From contig NZ_CP046220.1 in NCBI RefSeq assembly GCF_012571605.1, positions 250,318-314,317 on the forward strand: a stretch of 64,000 nucleotides of DNA, read 5' to 3'. Positions 7,928 to 17,178 of the stretch are shown here, piece by piece (position 1 is the first letter of the stretch; each line of letters opens with the position of its first letter). Made by a program: the position numbers and the translations under genes. The DNA comes from Enterobacteriaceae endosymbiont of Macroplea appendiculata. GTDB lineage: Bacteria > Pseudomonadota > Gammaproteobacteria > Enterobacterales > Enterobacteriaceae. The notes beneath the pieces were generated by a model. That model had not been told where the DNA came from. It saw only the letters and a list, made by a program, of their open reading frames with translations, and ran no database searches.

Positions 7928-9673
7928 TTATTTTTTAGCTAATCTTTTAGTTAAAAACCATAATTCTTTTCTTTCATCTATATTTAATCCTATAGTACGT
8001 TCTACAGATATTAAATAATTTTGTCTATCTTCTAAAATTTGAATTTTTAATTTATGTATTAATTGCATAAAAAAGAATTTTATTTGTTTATTAGGAATCA
8101 TATGATTCCATAAGGCAAGTATTTCAAGGTATTGTTTTAATTTAGTAAATCTATATTTTTCTATAATTTGTATAGTAGTAATATTTTTACTATTACACAA
8201 TTGAATTAAATGAATGAAAAATGACAAACCATGCACCTTAGTAGTAAGGTATACATGTATTTTAGGAACTAAACAAGATAACTGTGGATGTTGTATTAAT
8301 AAACTAATTAATAAACGTATAGTAGTTTTTTTAAGAAAATTATCATTTTTTTGAATATTATAAATATGATTATTTTGAATATTATTTTGATAAATATCTA
8401 ATAAATTCATTAGGCCAATTTTATTACCTAATTGTTTAACTAAATTTATTTGAAATAAATAATCAGGAATCATTCGAATCAAAGATAATGCCATATAACT
8501 TAATTTAGTTTTACCTTCACAGGTATTAATATTAATTTTAGATAACAATATTTGAAAAAAAAAATCTGAAAATAACAAAATATTATTAATACGTTTTTCA
8601 AATAAAATAGTACCTTCTTTTCTAATTAAACTATCTGGATCTTCATTATTAGGTAAAATCATAAAACCAATACTTTTACCATGTACCATATGGATTAAAC
8701 TATTTTTTAGTGACTTCCAATGTGCTTTCATACCAGCAGCATCACCATCATAACAATAAATGATCATATTTGTTATGCAAAACAATTTTTTAATATGAAT
8801 ACTACTAATATGTGCACCTAATACTGCAACAACATATTTAATATTAAATTGAAATAAACTGATAACATCAGTATAACCTTCAACTACTAATATATGTTTT
8901 ATGTGTTTCTTATGTTGAGTAATTTCATATAAACCATATAGTTCATGATTTTTATGAAAAATAATACTATCAGAAGAATTAATATATTTTGGTATTTTAT
9001 TTTGTTGTATAATACGACCGCCAAAACCTACAATATAACCTTGTAAATTTTTTATAGGAAAAATAATACGGTTATGAAAAATATCATAATATTTTTTAGT
9101 TAATGTATGTAAATTAATGATTTTTAATTTATATTGTAAAATATTTAATAGTGTTGTATTTAACAAAATTTTTTGATGTATTATACTAGGGGAATAACCG
9201 ATAGAAAAATATCGTATAATATTATTATTATATCCTCTTTTTAAGAGATACTGATAAGCTATTTTGCCTTCATTACAAGTATATAAAACATACTTATAAT
9301 ATTGATGTATATATATTAAATATTTATATAATAGGTTTTTTTGTATAAAATTTTTATTAGTTATTATATTTTGTGTGCTACTAATAATCGTAATATTAAA
9401 AAATTCGATAATTAATGTAATACTTTGTATAAATGACAAATGATCATAATGCATAACAAAATCAATAATATTACCATGAGCACCACAACCGAAACAATGA
9501 TATAGTTTTTTTATTTCATTAACAACAAACGAAGGATTTTTTTCTAAATGAAAAGGACAAATACCAAAAAAATTTTGTCCTTTTTTGTATAATTTAATTT
9601 TATTTTTAATAAAAAATACAATATTAGCTTTGTCTAATACATAATTGATAAGATCACGGGAAAAATATTTCAT
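7928..9673 (-). CDS. dnaG: DNA primase
   Basis: DnaG makes RNA primers at the replication fork. It is exactly the E. coli length, 581 residues. The N-terminal CHC2 zinc finger (Cys39, His42, Cys60, Cys63; CPFH and CFGC) is intact. The core has FPIKNLQGYIVGFGGR and the TOPRIM residues: the acidic Glu of VVEGYTDV and the DGD of CYDGDAAG. The C-terminal helicase-binding domain from about residue 440 is recognisable mainly by length and is highly diverged, as usual in endosymbionts. The gene follows rpsU after 67 bases in the macromolecular synthesis operon. Confidence 0.97.
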   Translation of the reverse strand: MKYFSRDLINYVLDKANIVFFIKNKIKLYKKGQNFFGICPFHLEKNPSFVVNEIKKLYHCFGCGAHGNIIDFVMHYDHLSFIQSITLIIEFFNITIISSTQNIITNKNFIQKNLLYKYLIYIHQYYKYVLYTCNEGKIAYQYLLKRGYNNNIIRYFSIGYSPSIIHQKILLNTTLLNILQYKLKIINLHTLTKKYYDIFHNRIIFPIKNLQGYIVGFGGRIIQQNKIPKYINSSDSIIFHKNHELYGLYEITQHKKHIKHILVVEGYTDVISLFQFNIKYVVAVLGAHISSIHIKKLFCITNMIIYCYDGDAAGMKAHWKSLKNSLIHMVHGKSIGFMILPNNEDPDSLIRKEGTILFEKRINNILLFSDFFFQILLSKININTCEGKTKLSYMALSLIRMIPDYLFQINLVKQLGNKIGLMNLLDIYQNNIQNNHIYNIQKNDNFLKKTTIRLLISLLIQHPQLSCLVPKIHVYLTTKVHGLSFFIHLIQLCNSKNITTIQIIEKYRFTKLKQYLEILALWNHMIPNKQIKFFFMQLIHKLKIQILEDRQNYLISVERTIGLNIDERKELWFLTKRLAKK

Positions 9674-9740
9674 AATATGTATTATTTACAATAATATACT
9701 GGTATTAATAAATTATGATATGTTATTCATAATATTTTTA

Positions 9741-9956
9741 TTAAAATAAACGTGTTCGTTTCAATTTTTCTCTAGAAATTTTTTTCATATGTCTTTTAAT
9801 AGCAGAAGCTTTAGATCGTTTTCTAATTGTAGTAGGCTTTTCATAAAATTCTCTACGACGCACTTCTGCTAAAATACCTGCTTTTTCACAAGAACGTTTA
9901 AATCGTCTTAAAGCTAAATCAAATGGTTCATTTTCACGTACTCTAATAACTGGCAT
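9741..9956 (-). CDS. rpsU: 30S ribosomal protein S21
   Basis: S21 is a small basic protein near the anti-Shine-Dalgarno end of 16S rRNA that helps initiation on natural mRNAs. From ATG 9956 it has 71 residues, identical in length to E. coli and highly similar throughout ([30 protein letters not shown]). An ATG five codons upstream (9971) adds residues without homology and is rejected. It is the first gene of rpsU-dnaG-rpoD and is divergent from tsaD, the same arrangement as in E. coli. Confidence 0.97.
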   Translation of the reverse strand: MPVIRVRENEPFDLALRRFKRSCEKAGILAEVRRREFYEKPTTIRKRSKASAIKRHMKKISREKLKRTRLF

Positions 9957-10048
9957 ATAATTTTTACTCACAAAATAATATATAATATTAATTATATATT
10001 ATATATATATATTTTGTTATATTATATACGAAAAAACTTAAAAATATT

Positions 10049-11065
10049 ATGTTAATTCTAGGAATAGAAACTTCTTGTGATGATACAGCAATAGCTATAT
10101 ATGATAGTAATTACGGTATTTTATGTAATTATATTAAAATACAAAAAATACACCATAAATATGGTGGTATTGTACCTGAAATAGCAGCAAGATATCATTT
10201 AAAAAACATTATTACTGTAATTAATAAAGTTTTAAAAAAAACCAATAAAAAATTACATGACATAGATGGTATTGCTTACACCTGTGGACCTGGTTTAATA
10301 AATTCTTTAATAGTTGGTGCAACTTTTGGTCATGCATTAGCATTTTCTTTAAATATTCCTATTATACCTATTAATCATATGGAAGGACATTTATTATCTA
10401 TAATGTTATCAAAAAAAAAACCATCATATCCATTTTTAGGATTATTAATTTCTGGAGGACATACCCAATTAATATATGCATATCAATTAGGTAAATATAA
10501 GATTATTGGAACTAATATTGATGATGCTATCGGTGAAGTATATGATAAAGTTTCTAAATTTTTAAAATTACAATATCTAGGCGGAAAATATCTTAGTAAG
10601 ATAGCTAAACTAGCTATACCTTGTCAGATAAAATTTCCTAGACCTATGACATCTGATAAAAATAATTTTAATTTTAGTTTTTCGGGTATTAAAACTGCAG
10701 TAAAAAAATTTATAGATGCTAATAACATACATGATATACAAATGAAAGCTAACATTGCTTATGCTTTTGAAGAAGCGATAATAGAAACATTATTCATAAA
10801 AAGTTTTTATGCACTTAAAAAATATAATATACATCAACTTGTTATAGCAGGGGGTGTTAGTTCTAATGATACTTTAAGAAAATATTTTTTTAACCAATTA
10901 AAATCACATAAAATACAATTATTTACTAGTAAAATTAATTATTGTATAGATAATGCAGCTATGATAGCATATGTTGGCATGCAAAAAATTTCAGAACAAA
11001 ATCAGTATCAATCTTCTAGTATTATGATTAATCCCAAACTAACTCTGAATGACATTATTACATAA
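10049..11065 (+). CDS. tsaD: tRNA threonylcarbamoyladenosine transferase subunit TsaD
   Basis: TsaD, with TsaB and TsaE, transfers the threonylcarbamoyl group to A37 of ANN-decoding tRNAs. The 338 residues match E. coli (337): GIETSCDDTA at the N-terminus, the metal-binding His110 and His114 in NHMEGHLLS, ISGGHTQL, and the GGVSSNDTLR and CIDNAAMIAYVG blocks that bind ATP and metal. Position next to divergent rpsU is conserved. TsaC, its substrate-making partner, lies beside aroE in E. coli but is not next to aroE here (see 20444-20765); it may be elsewhere on the chromosome. Confidence 0.97.
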   Translation: MLILGIETSCDDTAIAIYDSNYGILCNYIKIQKIHHKYGGIVPEIAARYHLKNIITVINKVLKKTNKKLHDIDGIAYTCGPGLINSLIVGATFGHALAFSLNIPIIPINHMEGHLLSIMLSKKKPSYPFLGLLISGGHTQLIYAYQLGKYKIIGTNIDDAIGEVYDKVSKFLKLQYLGGKYLSKIAKLAIPCQIKFPRPMTSDKNNFNFSFSGIKTAVKKFIDANNIHDIQMKANIAYAFEEAIIETLFIKSFYALKKYNIHQLVIAGGVSSNDTLRKYFFNQLKSHKIQLFTSKINYCIDNAAMIAYVGMQKISEQNQYQSSSIMINPKLTLNDIIT

Positions 11066-11092
11066 AAAATATGCATAGGAAAATTATTATAT

Positions 11093-11905
11093 ATGTTAAT
11101 ACAATATAAGCTCTATAAAATCATGTTTTTAAGCATTATACAAGGTTTAACAGAATTTTTACCTATATCTTCTACAGCACATATTATTATATTATCCAAA
11201 TTATTTCATATATCATGTAATGATTTTTTCAAACTTTTTGTTACTGTTATACAACTAGGATCAATGATAGCAACATGTATATTTTTCAGAACAAATATTA
11301 TAGATATTTTAAATAATACTCTTAAATACAACATTATTACGAACAAAAAATTTAATTTAATACATATTATTCTTGTAACATTACCAATTGTAATATGTGG
11401 TTTATTTTTATATAAATATATTAAACATATTACAAATATTAAAAATATAATTTATGGTTTATTAATAGGTAGTATATTAATATGTCTAGCAGAAATATTT
11501 AAACCTAAAAATAATATTATATATTCTTTAAATAATATAAATTATCAGAAATTATATATTATTGGTTTAATGCAATGTTTATCTTTAATACCAGGTTTTT
11601 CCAGATCTGGTGCTGTATTGTCTATTAATTTATTATTAGGTATAAAACGTACTTTAGCAACTAAATTATGTTTTATAATGGCTATTCCAGTAATTTTAGG
11701 AGCAAGTTGTTTAGATTTATATAAAAATCACACATTACTTAACATTAATAATATATTACTATTATTTGAAAGTTTATTAGTATCATTTATTATTAGTTTA
11801 TTAACTATTAAAATATCTTTATTTTTAATTAATCATATATCATGGTTATATTTTGTTATTTATCGATTAATAATCTTAATAATTATATATATAAATTATA
11901 TATAA
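11093..11905 (+). CDS. uppP: Undecaprenyl-diphosphate phosphatase
   Basis: UppP (BacA) removes one phosphate from undecaprenyl diphosphate so the carrier lipid can be reloaded for wall synthesis. The protein is integral to the membrane, with 270 residues (E. coli 273). The two catalytic motifs are present: QGLTEFLPISSTAH, with the essential Glu of TEF at residue 21, and PGFSRSGAVLS near residue 168 with the Ser and Arg. The first Glu of the E. coli EGLTEF motif is Gln, a variant I recall in many functional family members. It follows tsaD by 27 bases (plsY and folB lost between) and ends 4 bases before the convergent cca. It complements UppS at 159-899. Confidence 0.96.
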   Translation: MLIQYKLYKIMFLSIIQGLTEFLPISSTAHIIILSKLFHISCNDFFKLFVTVIQLGSMIATCIFFRTNIIDILNNTLKYNIITNKKFNLIHIILVTLPIVICGLFLYKYIKHITNIKNIIYGLLIGSILICLAEIFKPKNNIIYSLNNINYQKLYIIGLMQCLSLIPGFSRSGAVLSINLLLGIKRTLATKLCFIMAIPVILGASCLDLYKNHTLLNINNILLLFESLLVSFIISLLTIKISLFLINHISWLYFVIYRLIILIIIYINYI

Positions 11906-11909
11906 TTTT

Positions 11910-13145
11910 TTATTTTTTTTGTAAAAATTTTTTTAATAATTGCAATCTTTGATTATATATAATATTTTTAATATCACAACCTTTGTGTACAAGAATATTA
12001 TTTTGTGAAATAATTTTTTGGATATTCATCTTACGTAAATATTGATAAATTTTTATAAAATATTTACCCTGTATATAATTGATATTTTCAAATGTTTTAC
12101 GGCCTCTAGCATCTGATTCACTAATTAAGGCAATTTGTTTTACTCTTTGAGGATTACGCCAAGCATCTATGACATTATATATATCTAATATCGTTTTAGG
12201 TGAATGTTTATGAATATTATGTAATAAATCATGTGTTTTAACAGCTAATACAGATAATGTTTTAATATTATTTGGTACTTTTAAACGATGACATAATCTT
12301 TGAATGATAGGCACGCCTAATTTGTTATGTCCATAATGACTTGGCCATAAAGTTTTAGGAGTTACACCTTTACCAATATCATGACATAAAGATGCAAAAC
12401 GTACTGAAATATCTGTTGTTAATTTTGATATAACTTTTAAAGTTAACATAGTATGTATGCCAGTATCTATTTCAGGATGCCATTTTTTTGGTGCAGGTAT
12501 TCCATATAATTTATCAATTTCAGGAAATAAAATAGATAGAGCACCACATTTACGTAAAACTTGAAAATATATATGCGGATTTAATGTTTTTAAAGCATTT
12601 ACTGTTTCTTTCCAAATACGTTCAGGTGTTAAATATAATAATTCTCCAGAATTACACATATTTTTCATCATATCTAATGTACTATGATGAATATGGAATT
12701 TTAAATGTGCAAATTTAGCTGCAAATCTTGCTACACGTAATATTCTTAAAGGATCATCTTGAAATGATACTGAAATATGTTTTAAAGTTTTATTTTTAAT
12801 ATCACAAATTCCATTAAATGGATCATGAAAATATCCTAATTCGTCTTGTGCTATAGCATTGATAGTTAAATCTCTACGTAATAAATCTTCTTCCAAAGTA
12901 ACTTGTTCAGTTTTATAAGAAAAACCTGTATAACCATGACCAATTTTACGTTCCGTACGTGCTAAAGCATATTCTTCATGTGTTTTGGGATGTAAAAATA
13001 CTGGAAAATCTTTGCCAACTAATTTATAACCTAATTTTATCATTTTATTAATATTAGAACCTACAACTAACCAATCGCGATCAGTAACTTTTAAATTTAA
13101 AAGTAAATCTCGGACTGCTCCACCTACTAAATATGTTTTCACCAT
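11910..13145 (-). CDS. cca: CCA-adding tRNA nucleotidyltransferase with HD domain
   Basis: This enzyme adds or repairs the 3' CCA of tRNAs. It is about the E. coli length (412). The class II nucleotidyltransferase head has YLVGGAVRDLLL with the flexible loop, DRDWLVVGS with the catalytic Asp pair, and RRDLTINAIA; the C-terminal HD phosphohydrolase domain has CHDIGKG near residue 255. The start is ambiguous: GGAG lies three bases before ATG 13145 and six before GTG 13142, which would match the E. coli N-terminus exactly; ATG 13154 has no SD. None of the eight tRNA genes in this window encodes CCA, so the enzyme should be essential here, unlike in E. coli. Confidence 0.97.
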   Translation of the reverse strand: MVKTYLVGGAVRDLLLNLKVTDRDWLVVGSNINKMIKLGYKLVGKDFPVFLHPKTHEEYALARTERKIGHGYTGFSYKTEQVTLEEDLLRRDLTINAIAQDELGYFHDPFNGICDIKNKTLKHISVSFQDDPLRILRVARFAAKFAHLKFHIHHSTLDMMKNMCNSGELLYLTPERIWKETVNALKTLNPHIYFQVLRKCGALSILFPEIDKLYGIPAPKKWHPEIDTGIHTMLTLKVISKLTTDISVRFASLCHDIGKGVTPKTLWPSHYGHNKLGVPIIQRLCHRLKVPNNIKTLSVLAVKTHDLLHNIHKHSPKTILDIYNVIDAWRNPQRVKQIALISESDARGRKTFENINYIQGKYFIKIYQYLRKMNIQKIISQNNILVHKGCDIKNIIYNQRLQLLKKFLQKK

Positions 13146-13360
13146 ATTCTCCATAAAAATTTAAACTTATCATAATAATTATAATATATAATATAACTAA
13201 TAAGCTCAAATTTTTGAGTTTGATCAAAATGTAATATATATCATCATTTTATTATTAATTTTTATTTAAAAATATTTTACTAAAAAAATATTTTATAAGT
13301 ATAAATTAGATACTAATATATTAATTATTATGCATATAAAATATATATTTAATTAATTTT

Positions 13361-14032
13361 ATGACACGAAAAAAAATATTAGATCATTATTTTGGAAACT
13401 ATTTGATTAGAATTAATAATGCTATTTATAGTTTATACAATAAACAAGGTATTATCATCATGGATGATCAACATAGAGAAAATGAGAGTGATATTATTTT
13501 TTCTGCTGAAACTATTTCTATACCACAAATAGCTTTTGCAATCCGTTATAGTAGCGGTATTATTTGTTTATGCATTACAGAAAATTTACGTAAAAAACTT
13601 GAGTTGCCCATGATGGTACAAAATAATACTAGTAAATATCAAACAGGTTTTACAGTAACTATTGAGGCAGCTAAAGGAGTTACTACAGGAGTATCTGCTA
13701 AAGATAGATATACTACAATTAAAACAGCAACAGCATATAATGCTAAACCAACAGATTTACATCGTCCAGGACATGTATTTCCTTTAAGGGCGTTATCTGG
13801 TGGTGTTTTAATAAGACCTGGACATACAGAAGCTACAATTGATATATTAAAAATAGCACATAAAAATCCTATAGGAATTTTATGTGAATTAACTAATTCA
13901 AACGGTACAATGGCAGATATATATGACACAATAAATTTTGCCAAAAAACATAATATGATAGTTGTAACAGTTAATGATATTAAAAAATATATTATGAAAC
14001 ATAATATATTTTTATACAAAGATATAATTTAA
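13361..14032 (+). CDS. ribB: 3,4-dihydroxy-2-butanone 4-phosphate synthase
   Basis: RibB converts ribulose 5-phosphate to the four-carbon precursor of riboflavin. The 223 residues (E. coli 217) retain the acidic catalytic loop DDQHRENESD, the NNTSKYQTGFTVTIEA block, GVTTGVSAKDR, RPGHVFPLRA and GHTEATIDI with the catalytic His, and CELTNSNGTMA. It is the stand-alone RibB, without a RibA fusion. The FMN riboswitch that precedes ribB in E. coli is not visible in the 200 bases upstream, so expression is probably unregulated by flavin. Riboflavin is a vitamin insects often need from symbionts; that role is an inference. Confidence 0.96.
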   Translation: MTRKKILDHYFGNYLIRINNAIYSLYNKQGIIIMDDQHRENESDIIFSAETISIPQIAFAIRYSSGIICLCITENLRKKLELPMMVQNNTSKYQTGFTVTIEAAKGVTTGVSAKDRYTTIKTATAYNAKPTDLHRPGHVFPLRALSGGVLIRPGHTEATIDILKIAHKNPIGILCELTNSNGTMADIYDTINFAKKHNMIVVTVNDIKKYIMKHNIFLYKDII

Positions 14033-14053
14033 TAAATAAAATCATATTTTTAA

Positions 14054-14127
14054 TCGGCGAGAGAGGATTTGAACCTCTGACCCACTGGTCCCAAACCAGT
14101 TGCGCTGCCAAACTGCGCTACTCACCG
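14054..14127 (-). tRNA. proM: tRNA-Pro (anticodon UGG)
   Basis: The minus strand folds into a full cloverleaf: acceptor CGGTGAG/CTCGCCG with one G-U pair, a D arm, anticodon stem CTGGT/ACCAG around TTTGGGA (anticodon TGG), and T arm GAGGTTCAAATCCTC. It is close to E. coli proM. Discriminator A is followed by TTA, so CCA is not encoded. Third gene of the argX-hisR-(leuT)-proM string. Confidence 0.96.
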
Positions 14128-14161
14128 AATATAATAATTATATTATTTTTAGTTATTCTTG

Positions 14162-14235
14162 GGTGGCTAATGGGATTTGAACCCATGACAACCGGAACCA
14201 CAATCCAGTGCTCTACCATCTGAGCTATAGCCACC
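14162..14235 (-). tRNA. hisR: tRNA-His (anticodon GUG)
   Basis: The minus strand gives an eight-base-pair acceptor GGTGGCTA/TAGCCACC, which includes the extra G-1:C73 pair that HisRS needs, an anticodon loop with GTG, and T arm ATGGGTTCAAATCCCAT. Nearly identical to E. coli hisR. The 3' end continues CAA rather than CCA. The 34 bases to tRNA-Pro are where leuT lies in E. coli; nothing of it remains. Confidence 0.96.
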
Positions 14236-14279
14236 ATCATAAACTATTTTAGAATATTACTATAAATACAGAATTAACT

Positions 14280-14353
14280 TACACCCGACAGGAATTGAAC
14301 CTGAGTCCACTGTTTTCGGAAAACAGTACTCTATCCTACTGAGCTACGGGTGT
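14280..14353 (-). tRNA. argX: tRNA-Arg (anticodon CCG)
   Basis: Acceptor ACACCCG/CGGGTGT is fully paired; the anticodon stem CTGTT/AACAG encloses TTCCGAA, giving CCG, and the T arm CAGGTTCAATTCCTG is intact. This is the first gene of the cluster, as argX is in E. coli. CCA is not encoded. It reads CGG codons, which should be very rare in so A/T-rich a genome. Confidence 0.95.
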
Positions 14354-14363
14354 ACACAACAAG

Positions 14364-14391
14364 GTTATATTAACAAAAAATTTATGTTAAA
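14364..14391 (-). promoter_or_regulatory. Candidate promoter of the Arg-His-Pro tRNA cluster
   Basis: On the minus strand TTTAAC (14386-14391), a 16-base spacer and TATAAC (14364-14369) end 11 bases before the first base of tRNA-Arg. Position, spacing and the match of both boxes (four and five of six) fit a sigma70 tRNA promoter with a very short leader. Confidence 0.45.
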
Positions 14392-14505
14392 GTCTAGAAA
14401 TATTTACATATTTTTTATAAAAAAACATTAGTAAATATTTTACAACATATATATTAATATATAAATAAAATATATATGTTGTAAAAACATATTTAATTTT
14501 ATAAA

Positions 14506-15765
14506 TTATGATCTTTTCATCATATGGAAAAAATCATTATTAGTTTTCGTCATTGATAATTTATTAATTAAAAATTCCATTGCATCTATTTCGCTCATTG
14601 GATGTATAATTTTTCTTAAAATCCACATTTTTTGTAATTCTTCAGTAGAACTTAATAGCTCTTCTTTTCTAGTTCCAGATCTATTATAATCAATTGCTGG
14701 AAATACTCTTTTTTCAGCAATTTTACGAGATAAATGTAATTCCATATTACCTGTTCCTTTAAATTCCTCATAAATAACATCATCCATTTTAGAACCGGTA
14801 TCAATTAATGCAGTAGCAATAATAGTTAAACTACCTCCTTCTTCTACATTTCTTGCAGCACCAAAAAAACGTTTTGGTCTATGCAATGCATTTGCATCTA
14901 CACCACCTGTTAAAACTTTACCGGAAGCAGGTGCCACAGTATTATAAGCGCGTGCTAAACGTGTAATAGAATCTAATAAAATAATAACATCAGTTTTATG
15001 TTCTACTAATCTTTTAGCTTTTTCAATAACCATTTCTGATACCTGAACATGTCTTAAAGATGGTTCATCAAAAGTTGATGCAATAACTTCACCTTTGACT
15101 AATCTCTGCATTTCTGTTACTTCTTCAGGACGTTCATCAATTAATAATACTATTAATATACAGTCAGGATGATTATATGCAATACTTTGTGCTATATTTT
15201 GTAATAACATTGTTTTGCCTGCTTTAGGAGGTGCTACAATTAATCCTCGTTGTCCTCTACCAATTGGAGAAGCTAAGTCTAAAACACGTGATGTTAGATC
15301 TTCAGTAGAACCATTACCTCTTTCCATACTTAAACGATTATTAGCATGTAATGGTGTTAAATTTTCAAACAAAATTTTATTTCTTGCATTTTCCGGTTTA
15401 TCAAAATTAACTGTATTTACTTTTAATAATGCAAAATATCTTTCTCCTTCTTTTGGAGGACGTATTTTCCCTGAAATAGTATCGCCTGTCCGTAAATTAA
15501 AACGTCTAATTTGACTAGGAGAAACATATATATCATCTGGACCTGCTAAATAAGAACTATCAGAAGAACGCAAAAATCCAAATCCATCTTGTAATATTTC
15601 TAATATTCCATCACCAAAAATATCTTCGCCAATTTTGGAATGTTGTTTTAATATAGTAAAAATAATATCTTGTTTACGCATTCTAGCTAAATTAGCCAAA
15701 TCAATACTTTCACCTAATTTTATTAATTCAGATATTGTTTTTTTTTTTAATTCGGTAAGATTCAT
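14506..15765 (-). CDS. rho: Transcription termination factor Rho
   Basis: Rho is the hexameric RNA helicase that ends transcription at C-rich unstructured sites. The 419 residues equal the E. coli length and the protein is among the best conserved here. The N-terminal Rho domain runs to about residue 47; the cold-shock RNA-binding fold has [20 protein letters not shown]. The ATPase core carries Walker [10 protein letters not shown], Walker [14 protein letters not shown] with the Q- and R-loop segments, and [10 protein letters not shown]. It lies downstream of trxA in the E. coli order. The bases before the ATG (GACCCCACCATT) hold no SD but are unusually C-rich for this DNA, which may be a relic of the autoregulated leader. 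Confidence 0.98.
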   Translation of the reverse strand: MNLTELKKKTISELIKLGESIDLANLARMRKQDIIFTILKQHSKIGEDIFGDGILEILQDGFGFLRSSDSSYLAGPDDIYVSPSQIRRFNLRTGDTISGKIRPPKEGERYFALLKVNTVNFDKPENARNKILFENLTPLHANNRLSMERGNGSTEDLTSRVLDLASPIGRGQRGLIVAPPKAGKTMLLQNIAQSIAYNHPDCILIVLLIDERPEEVTEMQRLVKGEVIASTFDEPSLRHVQVSEMVIEKAKRLVEHKTDVIILLDSITRLARAYNTVAPASGKVLTGGVDANALHRPKRFFGAARNVEEGGSLTIIATALIDTGSKMDDVIYEEFKGTGNMELHLSRKIAEKRVFPAIDYNRSGTRKEELLSSTEELQKMWILRKIIHPMSEIDAMEFLINKLSMTKTNNDFFHMMKRS

Positions 15766-15935
15766 AATGGTGGGGTCTTAATTTTGAATGATTCTTGAAG
15801 GTTTCTTGTAAAATAATATATTTATTATATAATAAATAAAACAAACATATATTAATATGTATATTCAAACTTAAATTAATATAAACATCAATTAATATAT
15901 CATGATAATACTCTCCTACTTGTAAAATAAGATGT

Positions 15936-15957
15936 TAATACTAACACTATAGTATTA
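15936..15957 (-). terminator. Small hairpin after trxA
   Basis: An 8-bp perfect A/T-rich stem (TAATACTA/TAGTATTA) with a 6-base loop lies about 20 bases beyond the trxA stop codon. No clean U-run follows, so termination function is only a possibility. Confidence 0.2.
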
Positions 15958-15974
15958 TAATATTGTTTTTTATA

Positions 15975-16301
15975 TTACGTTGTATATTTATTTAAAAAAT
16001 CTTGTAATTGTTGTTGTTGTATTGAACCAACCATCTTATCAATTAATTTCCCTTGTTTAAATAAGCAAATTGTTGGTATACTCCGAATATTATATTCTTG
16101 TGCGATTTGTGGATATTTTTCAATATTTAATTTAGCAAATAGAATATTATTATAGTGTGGTTGTACAGCTACAAATACAGAAGAAAATATTTTACATGGA
16201 TTACACCAATCTGCCCAAAAATCTACTAAAACAAACATATTAAGATTAATTTTTGTTGTAAAATTTATATTTGTTAAATTAATTATAGCAGTATTATTCA
16301 T
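15975..16301 (-). CDS. trxA: Thioredoxin 1 with a CNPC active site
   Basis: Thioredoxin reduces disulfides in cytoplasmic proteins. From ATG 16301 the protein has 108 residues (E. coli 109) with SD AAGGA about 12 bases upstream; an upstream ATG at 16358 adds 19 non-homologous residues and is rejected. The fold is intact: buried Asp in LVDFWADWC, cis-Pro in RSIPT, and the central strand LFKQGK. The active site reads WCNPC (Cys33-Asn34-Pro35-Cys36) instead of the near-universal WCGPC, and the Pro that kinks helix 2 five residues later is Ser. Both changes should alter redox potential or partner binding. It is upstream of rho as in E. coli. Confidence 0.95.
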   Translation of the reverse strand: MNNTAIINLTNINFTTKINLNMFVLVDFWADWCNPCKIFSSVFVAVQPHYNNILFAKLNIEKYPQIAQEYNIRSIPTICLFKQGKLIDKMVGSIQQQQLQDFLNKYTT

Positions 16302-16642
16302 ATTAAATAATGATCCTTTAAATAAAAAACATGAAAATTTTAAATATTTTAAGTACAAGAATATATTTAAATCTTATTAATAAGATGTTTTATCATTTAA
16401 AAACAATTTTATATGATTAATAATCATATTACAAGTTAAATCACATATATAATTTTATATAAAACATCATTTATCTATTTTAACATAATTATTATCCATA
16501 GTTTTCATATTATATTTTGAATAATATAAATAAGTTATTTGAATATATAAAAAAATATGTTTTTTCAACTATAGTTCTGTTAAACTAGATCATTAATTAA
16601 TATTTTTATGATATCTTACGCACATCATTATGGAATCTTGTT
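16302..16642. other. 341-base A/T-rich divergent intergenic region
   Basis: This region separates divergent trxA and dksA. I find no ORF, tRNA or conserved RNA. It contains a 9-bp perfect inverted repeat ATATGATTA/TAATCATAT with a one-base centre (16411-16429), not unusual for this base composition. Promoters for both genes must lie here but no box pair stands out. Confidence 0.6.
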
Positions 16643-17092
16643 ATGAATAAAAAATGTACATTATCATCATTAAATATTTTATCTATCGCAGGAGTACAAC
16701 CTTACCAACTACAACCTCATGAAAAGTATATGAATCATAAACAATTATTACATTTTAAACAAATATTACAAGCATGGTGTAATAAATTAAAAAGTAATAA
16801 AAAATTAACCATTAGATATATAAAAAACAAAACATCCAATTATCCAGATCTTATAGATCGTGCTGTACAAGAAGAAGAATTAAATTTAACATTACGTAAT
16901 CAAGAAAGAGAACAAACACTTATTAAGCAAATTGAACATACTTTAAGCAAATTAAATACTAATAATTTTGGTTATTGTGATATTTGTGCAGTAGAAATTG
17001 GTATAAAAAGATTAGAAGCTAGACCAACAGCTAATTTGTGTATTGATTGTAAAACATTATCTGAAATTAGAGAAAAACAAATGATAGAATAA
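16643..17092 (+). CDS. dksA: RNA polymerase-binding transcription factor DksA
   Basis: DksA enters the RNA polymerase secondary channel and, with ppGpp, tunes rRNA and amino-acid promoters. The 149 residues (E. coli 151) include the coiled-coil tip with the two essential Asp and the Ala (PDLIDRA near residue 72), then the zinc finger CDIC...CIDC with the [11 protein letters not shown] linker. The first ten residues of the E. coli protein are shortened. It begins with a GGAA-type SD eight bases before ATG. Retention suggests that promoter control by DksA still matters; whether RelA or SpoT exists cannot be seen from this window. Confidence 0.97.
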   Translation: MNKKCTLSSLNILSIAGVQPYQLQPHEKYMNHKQLLHFKQILQAWCNKLKSNKKLTIRYIKNKTSNYPDLIDRAVQEEELNLTLRNQEREQTLIKQIEHTLSKLNTNNFGYCDICAVEIGIKRLEARPTANLCIDCKTLSEIREKQMIE

Positions 17093-17148
17093 TTTTGTAT
17101 ACTATTAAATAAATAACAATCATCTTTAAAAAATTATCTATATATTTT

Positions 17149-17178
17149 AATATAAAAAACAAAAATATTTTTTATATT
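17149..17178. terminator. Possible bidirectional terminator between dksA and yadH
   Basis: An 11-bp perfect A/T-only stem (AATATAAAAAA/TTTTTTATATT) with an 8-base loop lies between the convergent dksA and yadH and covers the yadH stop codon. On the plus strand the 3' arm supplies a T-run. The absence of G-C pairs makes it a weak hairpin. Confidence 0.25.

Noticed and set aside
13214..13227. FNR-box-like sequence TTGAGTTTGATCAA between cca and ribB
   Set aside because: It matches TTGATNNNNATCAA at nine of ten positions, but one mismatch matches are expected several times by chance in 64 kb of this composition, and neither flanking gene is a known FNR target.
13146..13360. Possible FMN riboswitch upstream of ribB
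   Set aside because: E. coli has one here, but the G/C-rich conserved core (GGGG..GAAA, CCCTGAA type segments) is absent from this A/T-rich gap.
16411..16429. 19-base palindrome between trxA and dksA as an operator
   Set aside because: Nine-base arms made mostly of A and T are expected to occur several times in a window of this size.
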